Shown here: positions 38,601 to 52,800 of the stretch, in pieces
Numbering within the stretch: position 1 is the first letter of the stretch
Layout of the letters: each line of letters begins with the position of its first letter
NCBI GenBank assembly: GCA_008508345.1
Contig: QNGE01000102.1
Location: 95,849-159,848, forward strand
Source of the DNA: Paragonimus westermani
Taxonomy: Eukaryota; Platyhelminthes; Trematoda; Plagiorchiida; Troglotrematidae
DNA length: 64,000 nucleotides
Direction of reading: 5' to 3'
Translations under genes and position numbers: made by a program
Notes under the pieces: generated by a model
The model's input: only the letters and a program-made list of their open reading frames with translations
The model's database searches: none
Told to the model about the DNA's origin: nothing

Positions 38601-41600
38601 TCATCAACATCAGCTTCGCAACAGTGCTTAATTGCAATACAACAGTGAAATAACCTCTGGTTTAAAGTTAAACGAGGGGAAGATATAGGGCTTAAAGCAT
38701 AAAGACGTTTTTTTATCTCAACCCGCATGCTTAACACTAACGTGTTCACATCTTGGAAACGAACAAGTGATGAACAAACGTGAGTACAATACCAACAGGG
38801 CAGTTTCCCTGGAACTACTCTCACCTTGTTGCATTGACTGAACTTAATTCACAGACAACTCAGTCAAAAGATAGCAACATTCTCTCTACTAAATCCGCTG
38901 AGCCACCGTCTCTTCCAGGGTCTGTATCTACCGGCCATGAACCTCTGTTACCGCTGCCGGGGAGACGATCGTGATTTACTTTTATGTCTGTCATTCTGTG
39001 GGTCATATAACCAACCGTCCACCTTGTAACAACCGACTGTGGTTCGTAAAAGTGCAGCTTATTTGTCAGAGGATTATTTCGTATACTCAATATATTGTTC
39101 AACCACTTTGCCGCGTATGTATTCAAATACTGGGCCCATAAACTCGTTCGATTCACACCACCAAACATCCACCTCCTAACCTCATTCTTGCATGCTTTTT
39201 GGTTTTCCAGATGGAAGAGTCACTTCGCAGACATACAGTAACAGCTCCAGAACTGTCCTCATATGTACACCATATGTACACATCTCTGCTAGAAATTCTG
39301 TTGGTTTTGAATTTGAGCATAGCGCGGTACTCATTCTCTGTCTACCGGACCTAATAATCGCTGCGACAGACATGTACAGTTTTCCATTGCGCCTCAGCGT
39401 CATCGGGCAGATGACCTGGTCTCACAGGCCTTAGTGGGCACACAGCTCAGAAAAACACGGACTTGGGGGTGAAGTACAGATCCTGGATTTCTGAAAATTC
39501 ACTGAGTTATATGAAAACTTTCATAATTAGTACAAACTTGAACCAATTGCAATAGTGAAACGCAAAACCGGATGTGAAACAATTATAAGACCACCTTGTG
39601 TAATAAACGTCCAAGCTATTTGGCAAGACTTTGTGATTTCGTTATTTCGTCGTGTGATGGACTAAATGACGTTTACCAAGTAACTGAAGTCGAATGTATT
39701 TTCCACCATTTATTTGATAATTACGGTATATTAATTGGTCTTTTCGCAAGATCAGTTGCCGACATCGCGACGTTAGTCGTGACGCGCGGACTGCGGCTTT
39801 CAGGGAAAGGATTGGGAAAATATTGTTCTACAATAATATGCGAAGGATGGAGATGAGCAAGTACGTTAACAGATCGCTTCTCAACATATTCCTAATGAAT
39901 CCCACTTCATTTCACGCAGCCACATGACTGGAGAGACGAAAGACTACGTTTTAACAGGATTGAAGAAGACTGACCCGTATCGGACGCAGCATTGAGCGCT
40001 GCTCTAGTGAAATGGATTCTGAAACAGCAAGTGTCTGTATGGTGGATACAGAAACTAGCCAACACTTGACCACACTTAACTTCACGAGTGGTGATGCAAA
40101 TAGTATAGTGAGCACACCACCACGCTACCCGAGGTCATCGGCAAATCAATGTTAACTTCATGACTTAGGAGGCCCCATTTGCTAATTATTTTTCAGACAC
40201 CACATATGAACGGAACAGGAATGGTGCTATTCCCAAATGTATAACAGCTAACCGTTGATAGTTTTGAAAGTATTTTCCTTCACAGAAACGCTAGAGTTAA
40301 TGCTACCGGATAGAATGTAGACACCAGTTTTTCACGGCAACACATCGGAGGCATACCTCCTGTTTTTCACTGCTCGAATGCATCATCGAGATAATCTTAT
40401 CAAATGTTGTCTACCCCTATAGTTTGCGGTTCTTACAATAAATGGGATTGACGGGTAAGAAGCCTTGATCAAAATCTTATGGAGAAACTATGATGAATTG
40501 TCCCAAGAAGGTTACACTAAAATAGTCCAACTTTTAATGTTAAGATTTAGTTGAAGAGCACGTTTTGACTTTGTTGACAGTGGAGTATTAAAATCCCTGG
40601 TTAGCAGTGTTTGTTTACTTTCATCTCAGGTACAAACCACCTGTATCAAACGCTTGGTTTTGCGTTTCTACATTTTTGAGGAGAATGCACCTCATAAGTT
40701 GAGGAAGAACAAAGGTGATGCGGAATTGAACAGCTTGCTAGTTATTTCACACAATGTACGAAAGGAACTAGAACACTGGCGAAAGTGGACTCAGTTTTTG
40801 TAGAACAGAAAGCCGTTGATAACGAGGTGATCAGTTATCAAAGCGGTTTACTGGTGGATCAATAAACCCGGTAAACCATGAGGTCACTTGATTTCCCCCT
40901 TTCAGTTGACATCTATCTACCTAAGTCCAGAACAAAGGCAACATCGAAAGTGAGAAATCGGTCAGCTGCAAGCCAAGATGGGACTGAACTTATACGAAGG
41001 AAACTTGAGTCCGGTACGATTGCCAATAGCGCACGATTATCTACTTGGATCCGCGTACAAGGGACATATTGTTTTTGTTCTATTATTACTATACAGAGTC
41101 GTTTTCTAACGGTAGTTTTACACAGTTTATTGCTTCAAGAAGTGCTCATCTAGCTTAGAGTTTGAAGGATCCCAACTCTAATCCTCACGTTTAAGATCGT
41201 GGATGACAGATTAGGTCATTCTGGCACCAATTTTGAATTGTGCCATCACTCATTCCTGACTTAATTCACCCATTTTTCCATGTTGAGATTTAAGCTACTT
41301 GCACCCAGTTGTGCGATATGCATTCAGGCGGCATAACTGATTTGACGTCTAAAACAAACCCATATAGGCTGTGTTTAATGCAGCTCAGTAGGATTTACGG
41401 TTCTGGAGGTTTCTAAGTAAGGAACTCTAATTTCCATACTACACGTACATGCATGACTGAAAGTAGTATCCAAAAATTCAAACGTTTCAAAAGATGATAA
41501 TGAGTGACGCTTAATCGTCGGTGAATCCCCGGATCAACACGCTTACTTTCAATGAACCTTAGATCCATCAGTACGGGCCGTCTGATTACACGGCAGCGTT

Positions 41601-44600
41601 TCATAGTGACCTGTGATAGCCGTCACCAATCTGTTTTGATCAATAAAGGATAGACATACAGGTCTCTTGCGTGCATTCGTTACAAGTGGAATCTTTATAT
41701 GGTATCTTTTATTCTCCCTCAAACGCGTCTCTTGTACACAAGGCTGTTGCCAGTGTGATTCGTTTGTATTTGGGCATCCGCCTAAAGTCACTATCGTTAC
41801 TTACCACAAAAAACTTTCCGTGTCCACCTTCTTTAAGACTTTGAACATTTGCTAGTCTCTACATGGCATCTTTCTACAGTCGTTTTCGCTTTCCTGGCTC
41901 AGTTTCGTTCGCGCACCACTGTATAATTCAGCTATCCACGCTCACATAATAATTCAGGTTATGACTTTGAACTATGAACGTTCCTGCGTGTGAAATGTGG
42001 CCTACGTATAACAAAAACGCAGTGCGACCTCTAGAAAATGGCTGCAGAAAACCAACTGCACTTCTCTAGTCAACAATCCCACCTGATCTCTTATTTCCTC
42101 ATGGGGTGGATTGGTAACTGTAGCTGTCAGAGTGAAATCATACTGAACGTCCGATATTCTGTCGACAGCCACTACGAACTATGCTACAGATACAGATACT
42201 ATGCTACAGATACCGGTAGGATTCTAATCTACGGCCGTCGAAATATATTCCCTTTTATCTTTTTGTCCCCGAGAAGCTGCAGTGTTTGAAATGGTTTACT
42301 ATCACCTGGATCCACTTCCGAAAATAAGCAATCTAACTTCCACTGTTGTGAGATTCCTACGCAGTTAATTAATGCTTGTTTCAAACTGCATGGCTGGTCC
42401 TCTGACATGTTATCCACAAAATCCGGGATCTCTTCGGCAATCCTAGTTGGAATGGACTGAACGACTTAGGAGTACATCGTGAGTTAATATTTGAGGTACC
42501 TCGTATGGATGAGAGATTCAATTTCATCCAGCTACAGGCTGTGGCTACAACCTCTGACTGCAGACAGTTTGATGCACACTGATAGGGGAATTTGATTATT
42601 TGTGCCATTGTGACTAGACACGTCAAAAATACACAGTTCAAAACTAAACCCTAAAGTAGGGAACCCACCAATTCTCGTGGTGGTTGGAAGAAAAGTAGTC
42701 GGTGGAAGATGAAAACACTTCGGAAATAAAAGAGCTTGTCAATGATGACGCAAAAAGTGGTGAGCTTTGTTTCATCGCAATTGACTGTTAAGCCTATTGT
42801 ACAATAGAAATTTTGTCGTATTTTTGAGCACCTCAATTCTGTCAGCATAAGTTGAATCACAGGTGCTATTCGATTGGGTAAGTGACTTCCCGAAGAGGCC
42901 GAGGTGGATGTAGTCATTTAGGGAGCTCTAACTTGAAGTATTTTCGACTTCAAAATGGAACGTGCAAACCATCAAACTTTCACGTACCCTAGACAACTGA
43001 CTTACTCCTTGCTCAGTTTACTGCCTGTACAGCTTCATTAACACCATTCTACTGGCGTTGTTTTCTTCATGTTTGGGGTCTAACTTTCTTGCAAATAAAA
43101 GTGTCTTTGGAAGCGATTTTTTGTCTCACCCAGATTCTTTTTGGTTTTTTCTTTGAGAAGGAAACTCTTCACTTCTCGTTGTTTGAGCCGCCGGATTAGG
43201 CGTGTTGATTGTTCCAATTTGGATTATAGAAGTGAACTACGGTCGACGCCTGTTTGGCTTAAATCGCTTCCATAGAATTACCATGCATCATCTCCATACT
43301 TGAGGGTCGATGAGGTTCAACGGTTTTCTTTCTAGTTTAACCTCGTATGCATCGTGATTAATGAACGATTCGGGAACACAATTATTCCAATGTTCAACAA
43401 AGTATTTCAAAGCACTCACGAGATATGAACAAACCTTGTAACCACTGTATCAATAACAACAAAAGAAATCAAATGTGCCATCATTGAAGGAAATCAGACC
43501 AATAGTCAAGCAGTAGCAGGTGAAAATCTACAGCCGAACCACTGCAGCTGTGCGGACAAAATCGAACAGATGTTCATATGCTTCCTACATACCAAACTGG
43601 TCGCGCGGTGAGCTGGAATTTCATATCAAAAAGTGAGCATACGATGGCCTGTACTTACAGACTGAGTGATAGTGATCTTGCTTTGCCGAACTACTTTTCC
43701 CTACGTGGATAATCTTTTTGAATGAACTGAATCTAGTCGTATCCACCGCCTTATGTGTTTCCTTAACTACATGTCAGCCTGGTCTGAAACAATAGATGTC
43801 TATTCCCTGCCCTGAACTACGTTGAACCTAATCACTCAGAGAACTATATGACAAAATAGTTCGCAACCAGTGACGTAACTGTAAACAGGGAAGTGGATAG
43901 CGAATTTGAACAACACAGCGTTTACTGTATTTTTATCCACTTAAGGCATGTTTTGGTAAAGAACAAACTCGCTAATGAAGTTTGATTTACTCGACACCTC
44001 CTTTGTATTTTACTTGCTTTCTAAACATGAATTTCAGGTGTAGACAACCATTAAACATTCTTAACACAAACGATATGATATTTAAGTCTCGGTTCTAAAA
44101 GACTTTTCAAATAGGAAAGCGAATATATTCTGGTTCCAGTCGTCTAATCTGTTTAGGACCATATCGAACCTAATGTTTGCCCAAATTCCAGTGCGTATAA
44201 ACCAACACGGCGTGTTCACTGTGAGCTAGTGGCACTTCAATCGTCGACCTTGACACAAGGCTTTTCAGGTGTGGTTCATCAGCATGCCCCTAACTCGTTG
44301 TCCCATGCTGACCCACAGTCGCTGCAGACCTAATGTTTGACTGTCTGCTTACCTTCTGCCGATCAGCCTGATAGGTGGACGCATGTGCGTGAATACTTGT
44401 AAAGTGGAGGCGTTTTGCTCCCCATTTTGCGATGTCACGTGGGGAAACGGTTACCCTGCAAGTAAATGTCCACCGCACGACTAACGCTGGGCTAAAACTC
44501 CAATTAGACACGGATGTAATGGAACTAAATAATGCACGTCATCCTCTCTTACGCCCAACAGTTGATTGTCAATATTCAAGGGGATAAGACTAAGCACGGT

Positions 44601-47600
44601 TGCAAATTTGCCCGAAATGCCTCGAGTTGCCGTTCAGTGCGTTTTGAAGCAGAATGACCTAAAAACGACGCCATCGGTGCCGATTCCGTCTCAAGGTGGA
44701 TTGAAAAGCTGAAAACGCGAATGAAGTCACATATGAGTGGTTCATGATGAAGTGAAAAACACGTAGAGATTCCAACTGCAGTGAGCAGTGTCCGACGAAA
44801 GGATACTCAGTTAGCTAGTCGAGGAATTTAAATTTTTAGATATTGTCGTTGTTGAAGTGAAGTAGGGGCTGAATGCGCATAAGGTAAGTACTGTTGTTTA
44901 ATTTACCATTCCTCAGGTCTATGATGAAAGATGAAACCGGCCAGGAGAAAATACCTCTCATTACTCACGGGACCTTCCAGCTTTGCCAAGTGAGCGTGAC
45001 GAGAGTTGTTTATAGCGCCGAAGAGACCGTTCTGTACCAAGGATAATTATTCGGTAGGAATTTGAAGAGCAACCAAGATTTTGTGCCGGGAAGAGAATTT
45101 AGGATGTACCATGGGTGCTGCAAAAATGCGAAAAATACAAGTCCCTTCGTTGGTTCCGTGGCATGAATTCGAGTCATTTTCCGTGTTCATGTAATCATTT
45201 CCTAGACGCATGGATAGCGACACTAATACTTTAGGGTTGACTGTTTGAGTGGAATGAATGAACGAAAGAGCGGCAGCTGAACGACGAACGATCAAACCAA
45301 TTATGGACAACGCAACTCTTCGTCAGAACATCAGGTTGTTCCCTAACATTTGGCTGGCTTTCTTACTTTCCACACGTTATCTTAATGCGGTCGATGGGAC
45401 ATGGAAGTATAGGGTTTTGTGAGTGAAAATTCCGGAATACGCGTTTTTTTACGTCATATCACCAAACCGGAGATGCGAGTATTCCAACTCTCGGTGGGCC
45501 ACCTCAGATTGGCGGCGAGGTTCGTCCACAAACCCATAGCGAGCGGATCGGGGACAGCACGGGCGACCGAACAAGCCATTGCCCCACAAGATCGGACGAA
45601 CGGACAGGGCAGCGCAGGCGGAAAGCCCCTGACGGAAGGCGTCGGTCACGCACCCAGCTGGCCGAAGTGCAGGCGGCGTGTGGGCTGGAACCGCACGCGA
45701 GCGCGTGCGTATCATGGCAACTCACGAATTGGGCAATCGACTGTTTCATTGAACGCCTTTTCCCTACATTAAGTTTGTGTCAAACTGATGTTTTATCGCG
45801 GTAAAGACACAGGTTCCTTAAAGATTGTATTAGATTCGATGAGTGGAGCGCTGCGCATTTGGGCGTTTTAGTCACTGACTTTTCTGAAGCGGGTTTCGCG
45901 CAAAGATTTATGCTGAACGTTACTGATGAACCACAATACGACATGGTTGATAAGTTTTATTCTAGCGTGCAAATGGAAGAATAACTATTTCAACCGGTAT
46001 TGTGGAAACTTGGCATCGATGCGGGTTAAACAAATATTCCGAAATTTGGGAAGTTTAGTTTTGTTTCTTGGTCTGAAATCAGCATGTAGAGCAGCCAAAA
46101 AAAAACAGATACAAGGGATAGGCGCGCAAGATGGTGATCCATTTGGCTTGGAATCCGATACTTTCGTGGAAGAGCCACAAGAATCACTGAGTTAAAAGTT
46201 ACAAGTTACAAGGAACCACATCCTGCTTTGAGACATTGTTTTACACCCCGTTAGTGCAAATGGACATCTCAGATTGCCAATTTGTACTCTCTATGACCGT
46301 AAGGGCTCAAAATGGTGTTTACAATGTCTCACAATGCGACCCTCAAACCAACACTCCACTCCCGGTTTAGTTCTCGTTTGAACTCATGTAGAGCTTCGAC
46401 TCGTAAGGCGAAGGGTTACTGGTTCAATTCCTATTCGGACTATCTTTATTTGATGAGTTCTAGTGAGGATGAAACCTGCTCCTGGAGTGTCTGTTTGAGT
46501 GTAAATAACATGAAGCATTATAAATACCTCTTGCCTTTCATTTTTACTAGCTTACCCCTTGACTTAGATCTCACCGCAGGAGTCACATTTGTAGTCTCAC
46601 TTGCATACTAACCTAGCTAACCTAGCTAACCTGTATTGGTTGGATGGACTACTCGCATGCTCTCTGTTCTTGTTCTTCCAAATATGCACTGGATATATGG
46701 GTTGTGAGTGGAACCACAAGTGATGCATTGCAAGTCACTTGTGAATGTTGTGTGCATGCACCCTTTGACTCTGGCAGTTGTGGCAAGCTGATCTGGAAAT
46801 GGATGTCACCAATCGTGAACACGTGGACAGTACCATGAATGCATTTAGCGTCCTGTCACAAAAATTGAGCTGACTTTGAGTGGATTTTGTGGAAACAAAA
46901 ATTCTTACGGAAAACTGCAAAGCATTTTATGTCGGCAATAAATGTTTAACGTTATCAACACTCATGTTAGCCTACATCCAAGTGTTATAGAGTGAATTTA
47001 TGCAGAATTTCTTTAGCCTTGGTGACTGAATGAAAAATCATCACTCAGTAAGAGCCATTGGTATCAAGAAATCCGTACCTCCATGTATGATGAAAGCACT
47101 GAACAGCGAACAGCGAATTATTACGAAATACACGGAAAATTCACTGTTCCAGGTAGAAAGGAAACTACTTCTAAACTAAAGATAATGATGAGATAGTTCA
47201 CTGTTTTATTTATGCAGAATGTTTTGTACGATGCACTCGAATATGATAATGTTCTTGCAAAAAATGTTGATCAAAGTGTCACATTTTGTTTTCTCTTACA
47301 CAGTTACCAACATATTCATCATAAGCCTTATCGAAATGCGGATAGAACTGTCTGATCACGGCTGGAAATTCCCCGAAATCCGTCTTTATCTAGTTTGAAT
47401 TCAACCATACACTCTGCTGCAAGATGGCTAATACACTACAACGTTCTCCAAAAACTATCAAAAGTGGACAACGACAGTTCTAATGCTATCCATTTGGTAT
47501 GCTTGTTCAAAATATGGGAAGGATCATTTGCATTACCAATCTCTGTAGTTAAAACGTTAATTCAGATTAACAAAGTTTCTTTTAAGTAGTTCTAATGCGG

Positions 47601-49854
47601 CAGAATCAAACAGTTTGATTCCACACTGAAATTCTATTTCACAGTGCTATATGTTGTACTTCTTTGTGTGCAGCAGTCCGCAAAAGAAGTGAACGCCGAT
47701 TTTAAAGCTGAAACATTAAACTATTCACTGAACTAACACTGGTTTACTGCACGCTCAACCCCCGTATGTAGCAAAGTTACGTGTGTTGCACTTTTTTGGT
47801 TTTTCATGGGGAGTTACATACGGCAGAATTGAGTGTACATTTTTGTTTATGTGCGGGAAGACTATGTTCAGAATAGATGTTACAGTGAGGCACGTGAAAG
47901 GTTTCGCTTACCGGATCACGCGATCTGTGTACATCATCTATACTGTACTTCATCAGCATGAATAGCGGCATCGGATTGCGCTTGTTTTCTGTTTACATGT
48001 AAACATATTCTAAAATGTATGTGAATCCAACCCTTGAGATTAATGCGCGTGTGATGAGTATGGAAATTAGGCCTGGTCAGGTTAACAGCTCAAACGTCGC
48101 CAGGGTGTAAATTTTGATATTTGGCAAGCAGTTCATAAGTTGTATTCCACGGCATTCAATGTCTTACCTCCGCAGATTCCGGATTGCTATGTTTCATTGA
48201 TGCAACTGTTCGACGCATGAGGTTGTCCAGATCTTCTCTGTGGTCAGTCATTCTCTCTTCCAGACTTGGGGCTTGGCGTTTGGCCACATAGTACCTACGC
48301 TTCCATTCGTCTCGAACTGGGTAATCCGAAAAAATGTTCAACATTGTCACATTATTCATTGAAAATGATATGGAAGCTAACAATCAAAGTCTCTGGAATC
48401 AGGTATCAGACATCTAAATTCCTATTAAAGTTTTTCGGGAGAAAATCGCACCTCGCTTACGTTGTGTGGTGGCATTACCATGCTTGAACAGATCTCTCTC
48501 TGACTGATGTTTTTGGAGAGAAGTGAATTTCAATAGTTGTAGTAGTTGTATTATAAGTCATTCCGGTTAAATTACGGCAGCCTCAAATTGAATAGCCAGC
48601 AGGCGCGGCATGAAACTGAAGTGTTCGCAGCTTTTAAACCGGACTCCTGTACTTGATTTGTGACTGCGTGGGTGTAAATTTCAATGCCACACAGGTTATG
48701 ACAAGCAGGCCATTAGCTACATTGGTCTCTTGAAGCGTCGAACCCGCAGATCAGATACGAAGGTATGACAGCATGTACGGTCTACTCCGTATACTGAAGT
48801 GAGGCATATTCACAAACCAAACAACCGACCAACTACGCCGTGAAAAAATTGCGGAGTTCTGATCAGTCACCGATTGTAGAACTAGACACAAAGAAGTGAC
48901 CTGGTTGAGCACACGGGGTGACAAGTGTCGTAACAACATTCAAAAGTGTCAAGTCCAATGGACCACGTTATCAAGACCCGTCCAGCGCAAGGATCATGTG
49001 CACACACACGGTTGGCGACATCCGATTCGGATTAGCCTGTCACAGTGACCGAAGCCAAAGGACGCCTGCGCTTAGCCATCACTGCAATTGGCCTGCGCCG
49101 CACCAATTGCAGTGATGGCTAAGCGCAGGCGCAGTGTAAACCCGAAGGAATAAGACTGGGAGGTGTGCCAGTGGGGCCTTTGTGTCCAGCCGGCCAATGC
49201 TAGTTAGCCAGTTGATTGGCTAGTAAGGAAAGGAAACCCTTATCTCTCGGAAACTAAACAGAGAGAGACTGCAATGACGAGATCCAAACTGAGAAGAAAG
49301 ATTTGTGAGGTGTAATACAAGAAGCACCACAGTATGGGAGTGTAGGTTAGTGCATCCCAGAGAAGACAAGGATGAAAAGCAAAGTTCTCATTGAGCTGTG
49401 AAAAGCCAGGCAGATCATTCATCATACAATACACCGACAAAGCCGAAGAAAAGAATGGATAGAAGATCGCAGATGCTCAAGTTTTTGAAAAGGGAAGCGG
49501 ATGAGTTGTCAACGAACAGGAGTAGAATGGATACATTGATATTACCTACCTGACCGGAGCCTAACATACTTTTCGTCTCTTCGCCGACGGGGTACTATGA
49601 GTACGCTGGTGACCTATTAACCCCAAACGGCCAGCGCATTCGCGGCCGCACACATCGCAACTCCATATAGTCACGTCACCGCGACCTGTGGCACCGATGG
49701 TTCCCTTGCGTACCGCACGCTTCCGCTCGCGGTCGCGCTATATATGCTCGTTGAACGCTCGGACGGCCGCTCGTACCGTATTCCTCCAGGCCGTCCGGTT
49801 CAACGCCCAATCTTCCCAACATCTGAAATCAACGTTACAACGTGAAAGGCTCAC

Positions 49855-49895
<41 letters not shown>

Positions 49896-52800
49896 CGATT
49901 CGTTCTGGTTCAGTTAGGTGCAATGATGCCCACAAGCTGCTACGGCCAACTGTATCAATAAAAGTGGTGTCGTATTAATGGTGGTCGTTGGTCGAAACAA
50001 TCGGCGAATAAACCAAACTATCGAAACTAGTCCGATCAGATGCTGACATGGGTGAGAGTGTGAGCACATTACACGGGAGTGGACTCACCCACTGGATACA
50101 ACGTAAGTGATGGTGAAATGACCGAATGCCCCTACCCGCGTTGGCAGTGCCGAACTCGTTATGTGTCGGGCAGTTTTGAATAGGGCCTAGTTGCCTCAAA
50201 CAGCCACGCATGAGAGGTTACGGAATAACCCTATCGAAAACTCATCGCATTTTTAGTGGTGTGATTTACGTGATAGGCCGCTTTGTGAAACCATGTTTGT
50301 TCTGCTCTACTTGGTTGTAAACTAATTTTGAACGAGCTCTAACGGAGTAATCGTAGACAACCCAATACAAGCGCATTCATACTGCGTTACTATTGCATAT
50401 TCTTTAGGTTCGTGTAGAACTTACGCTCTCGTTTGCCATAGGCGCTCATAGTTTATCATTAACGTACACCCTAAAGCGATTGAGCCCAAAATTCACATTG
50501 GAATCGCCTGTCGTCAGATTACATCTTCATGCTTAACAATGCCCTGCCAACTGAGATGGTAAATCCCGTTTCCGTCTCCCACAGATTTTAGTCTGACTAA
50601 TTGGTCACTCCCAAAATGCAACATTGTGATGTCCTGAACTGACAGAATACTGCTAGTTATTTCGGGAGGTTCACAGTTTCTGCTTGTTTGTTGAATCTCT
50701 GTGTGCTCTTGGGTGGTTAGTCTTTGATTGTTTGGTGAGGAACTTTTGTCTAACTTATTTGTGGAGTGATCGAGCGATTTACTTCTGACAGTAGTGATGT
50801 TTGCTTGTACAGTGAAATTCGCTGAGTAGTTCTAGTTGTTCTAATCATCCGCCATACGATAAAGTTATGTCGCCATCCACCTTTTAACTCAGGTGAGCAA
50901 AAATCACTGTGTAAAAGGGAACAGGTAACCTCTCTTGACAGGTGGTACCTGACACCACCTCTAGTCTCCCGGAGATTTACAGCCATGCCTGGCATATCTT
51001 ATTGTCTCTGCTTGGATATGAATACCTTCCTTCTTTTCAAAGCGGTCAGCTTACTCCTTGGTTGCTTAACGTAGACAGTGCAGACACAAAAACAATATTC
51101 TGGTCACTTGAAATACATTCACCATTAGGATCACTGGCAAGCGGTCTGGCAACTATAATACTGGCCGAGTAATCACACATCTCCGGTTTTCAAAGGACCC
51201 AAAACATCATTCTGGTTGCGTCACAGCCACCCGGGATGGTACTGTAATTTGTGGCGGTTATTTTTCACACTTGTGCGTGACTCCATTTTCCATACACGCT
51301 GGTCTAACAAAACTCTTTCTTCAGCTTCCTAATATTCTGTGGACAATTTTGGATAGGATTGGTTATCGTTGACTTGGTCATGATGAAATATTGACAAAGA
51401 TGTCGTGGCAATATAATTTCGTCGCAGGATGTACCGGTTTGTTTCAAGCATTTTCTATCTTGGCATTATGCACATATTGTCTTAACGCTTTCTACTAGGC
51501 TGTCCATTAGCTCTGACGTACTCCAGTATGCACCATCAATAGCTTGATGTTGTTTGTTCTGGTAGTTTTTTTCATTAAACCTGTCTGAAGATTATATTCA
51601 TATCACGACAACCAACTCGAATTGTGTCCGGTTCGAATGTTTGTGAAAATCAATGACGCAGTCTTAGTTTACACCTACCTGTATTTATGCATATCTACCC
51701 ATCATAATCCGTGCAGGGTAACCGATGAGGTTAGCCGAACCGTATCTCCACAAGCCTTCGTACGCAACCATACTTATGTGTTCTAGGTAGAAAAAAGATT
51801 GTGTGGATCGTGTAGGAAGACTACGAGAGCGTAGTTTGAAAATGGGCGTGACCATTAGCCTACTTATTGTGTACTTGGTGGATGCACACAGAATGGTGGT
51901 GCTGTCACTCGTTTCGGGATAAACTGCTACTAGGGTCATCGAAACACTCATAAAAGAGACGGACTAATCACATCACAAAACGAAGCGATCATCAGGTGAG
52001 CTTGGTGTTCGGCTCAGTATGTGATTCGGTAATAAGAACTATTTTTTCGCTGATTAACTGCTAATGTCATAGAGTGACAATGCTGGTGAAGGGAGCATTA
52101 TCCTCGATGCGGAAACGTAGCAAAGAAATCAACTCCCGGGGAAGAACTCAGTGGTAATCACAGGCTGTCATAATTGGTCGTTTTAGTCAGTAGCCAATAT
52201 ACTCCTCCTGCCACATCTTGGAATGAAGCTACTCATCGAGGACTGTTGAGATTAACTGTACTGCAGTGTTAATTGTGATCGTACTTCACATTAGTCAGCG
52301 TGTGAACCAGGGGAGCGGAACCTCCTAACGTGGTGAAAATAGGACGGACGATACCATATGATCTACTACAGCACTGTTTATTGCGCGCCGTTTGCATTTA
52401 GGTTATGTGCTGTTCACAATAACAACGACAGATCCCAACCCTACATTTAGGTTACTTTTCCTCAGATCGCACAGTTGAGGAAATTGAGTCCATCCTGTTG
52501 GGCTCGTCCAGGACGAGCCACATAGTGCATTTATTTAAGGTGACCAGCACGTTATAACCTATCAGTTAGTGAAGAAACATGTAATGTTTATCTAAGAAGA
52601 GAACTGCCGGAACGAAGCTGGATATTGACACATAACGATCATTGAACGAGGTGAACCAAGTGGGGAAACACGACGGGTAAATTTATGCATCTTTCGCTGG
52701 TTTTTCTGAAAACTTATCCACCATCCATGGACTAGCCATGCTTAAACAGTTCACCTAGGAACAATTGGCGCGTAGCCAATATCCCTCGGACAAGTCTTCC

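Larger units (their letters stand above)
38330..48167 (-). other. 9.8-kb intron of the unassigned gene
   Basis: Contains the GC-rich island and an isolated Pol III B-box-like sequence, GGTTCAATTCC (46421-46431). No exon could be supported, although the length leaves room for a small one. Confidence 0.55.

Noticed and set aside
46389..46435. B-box-like GGTTCAATTCC after a possible anticodon arm
   Set aside because: The B box fits, but the T stem has mismatches, the anticodon loop is too long and no A box is found. At best it is a degraded SINE head.
49688..50211. Identical 78-codon open frames in both inverted-repeat arms as a duplicated gene
   Set aside because: They are identical only because the arms are identical; no splice context or domain supports coding.
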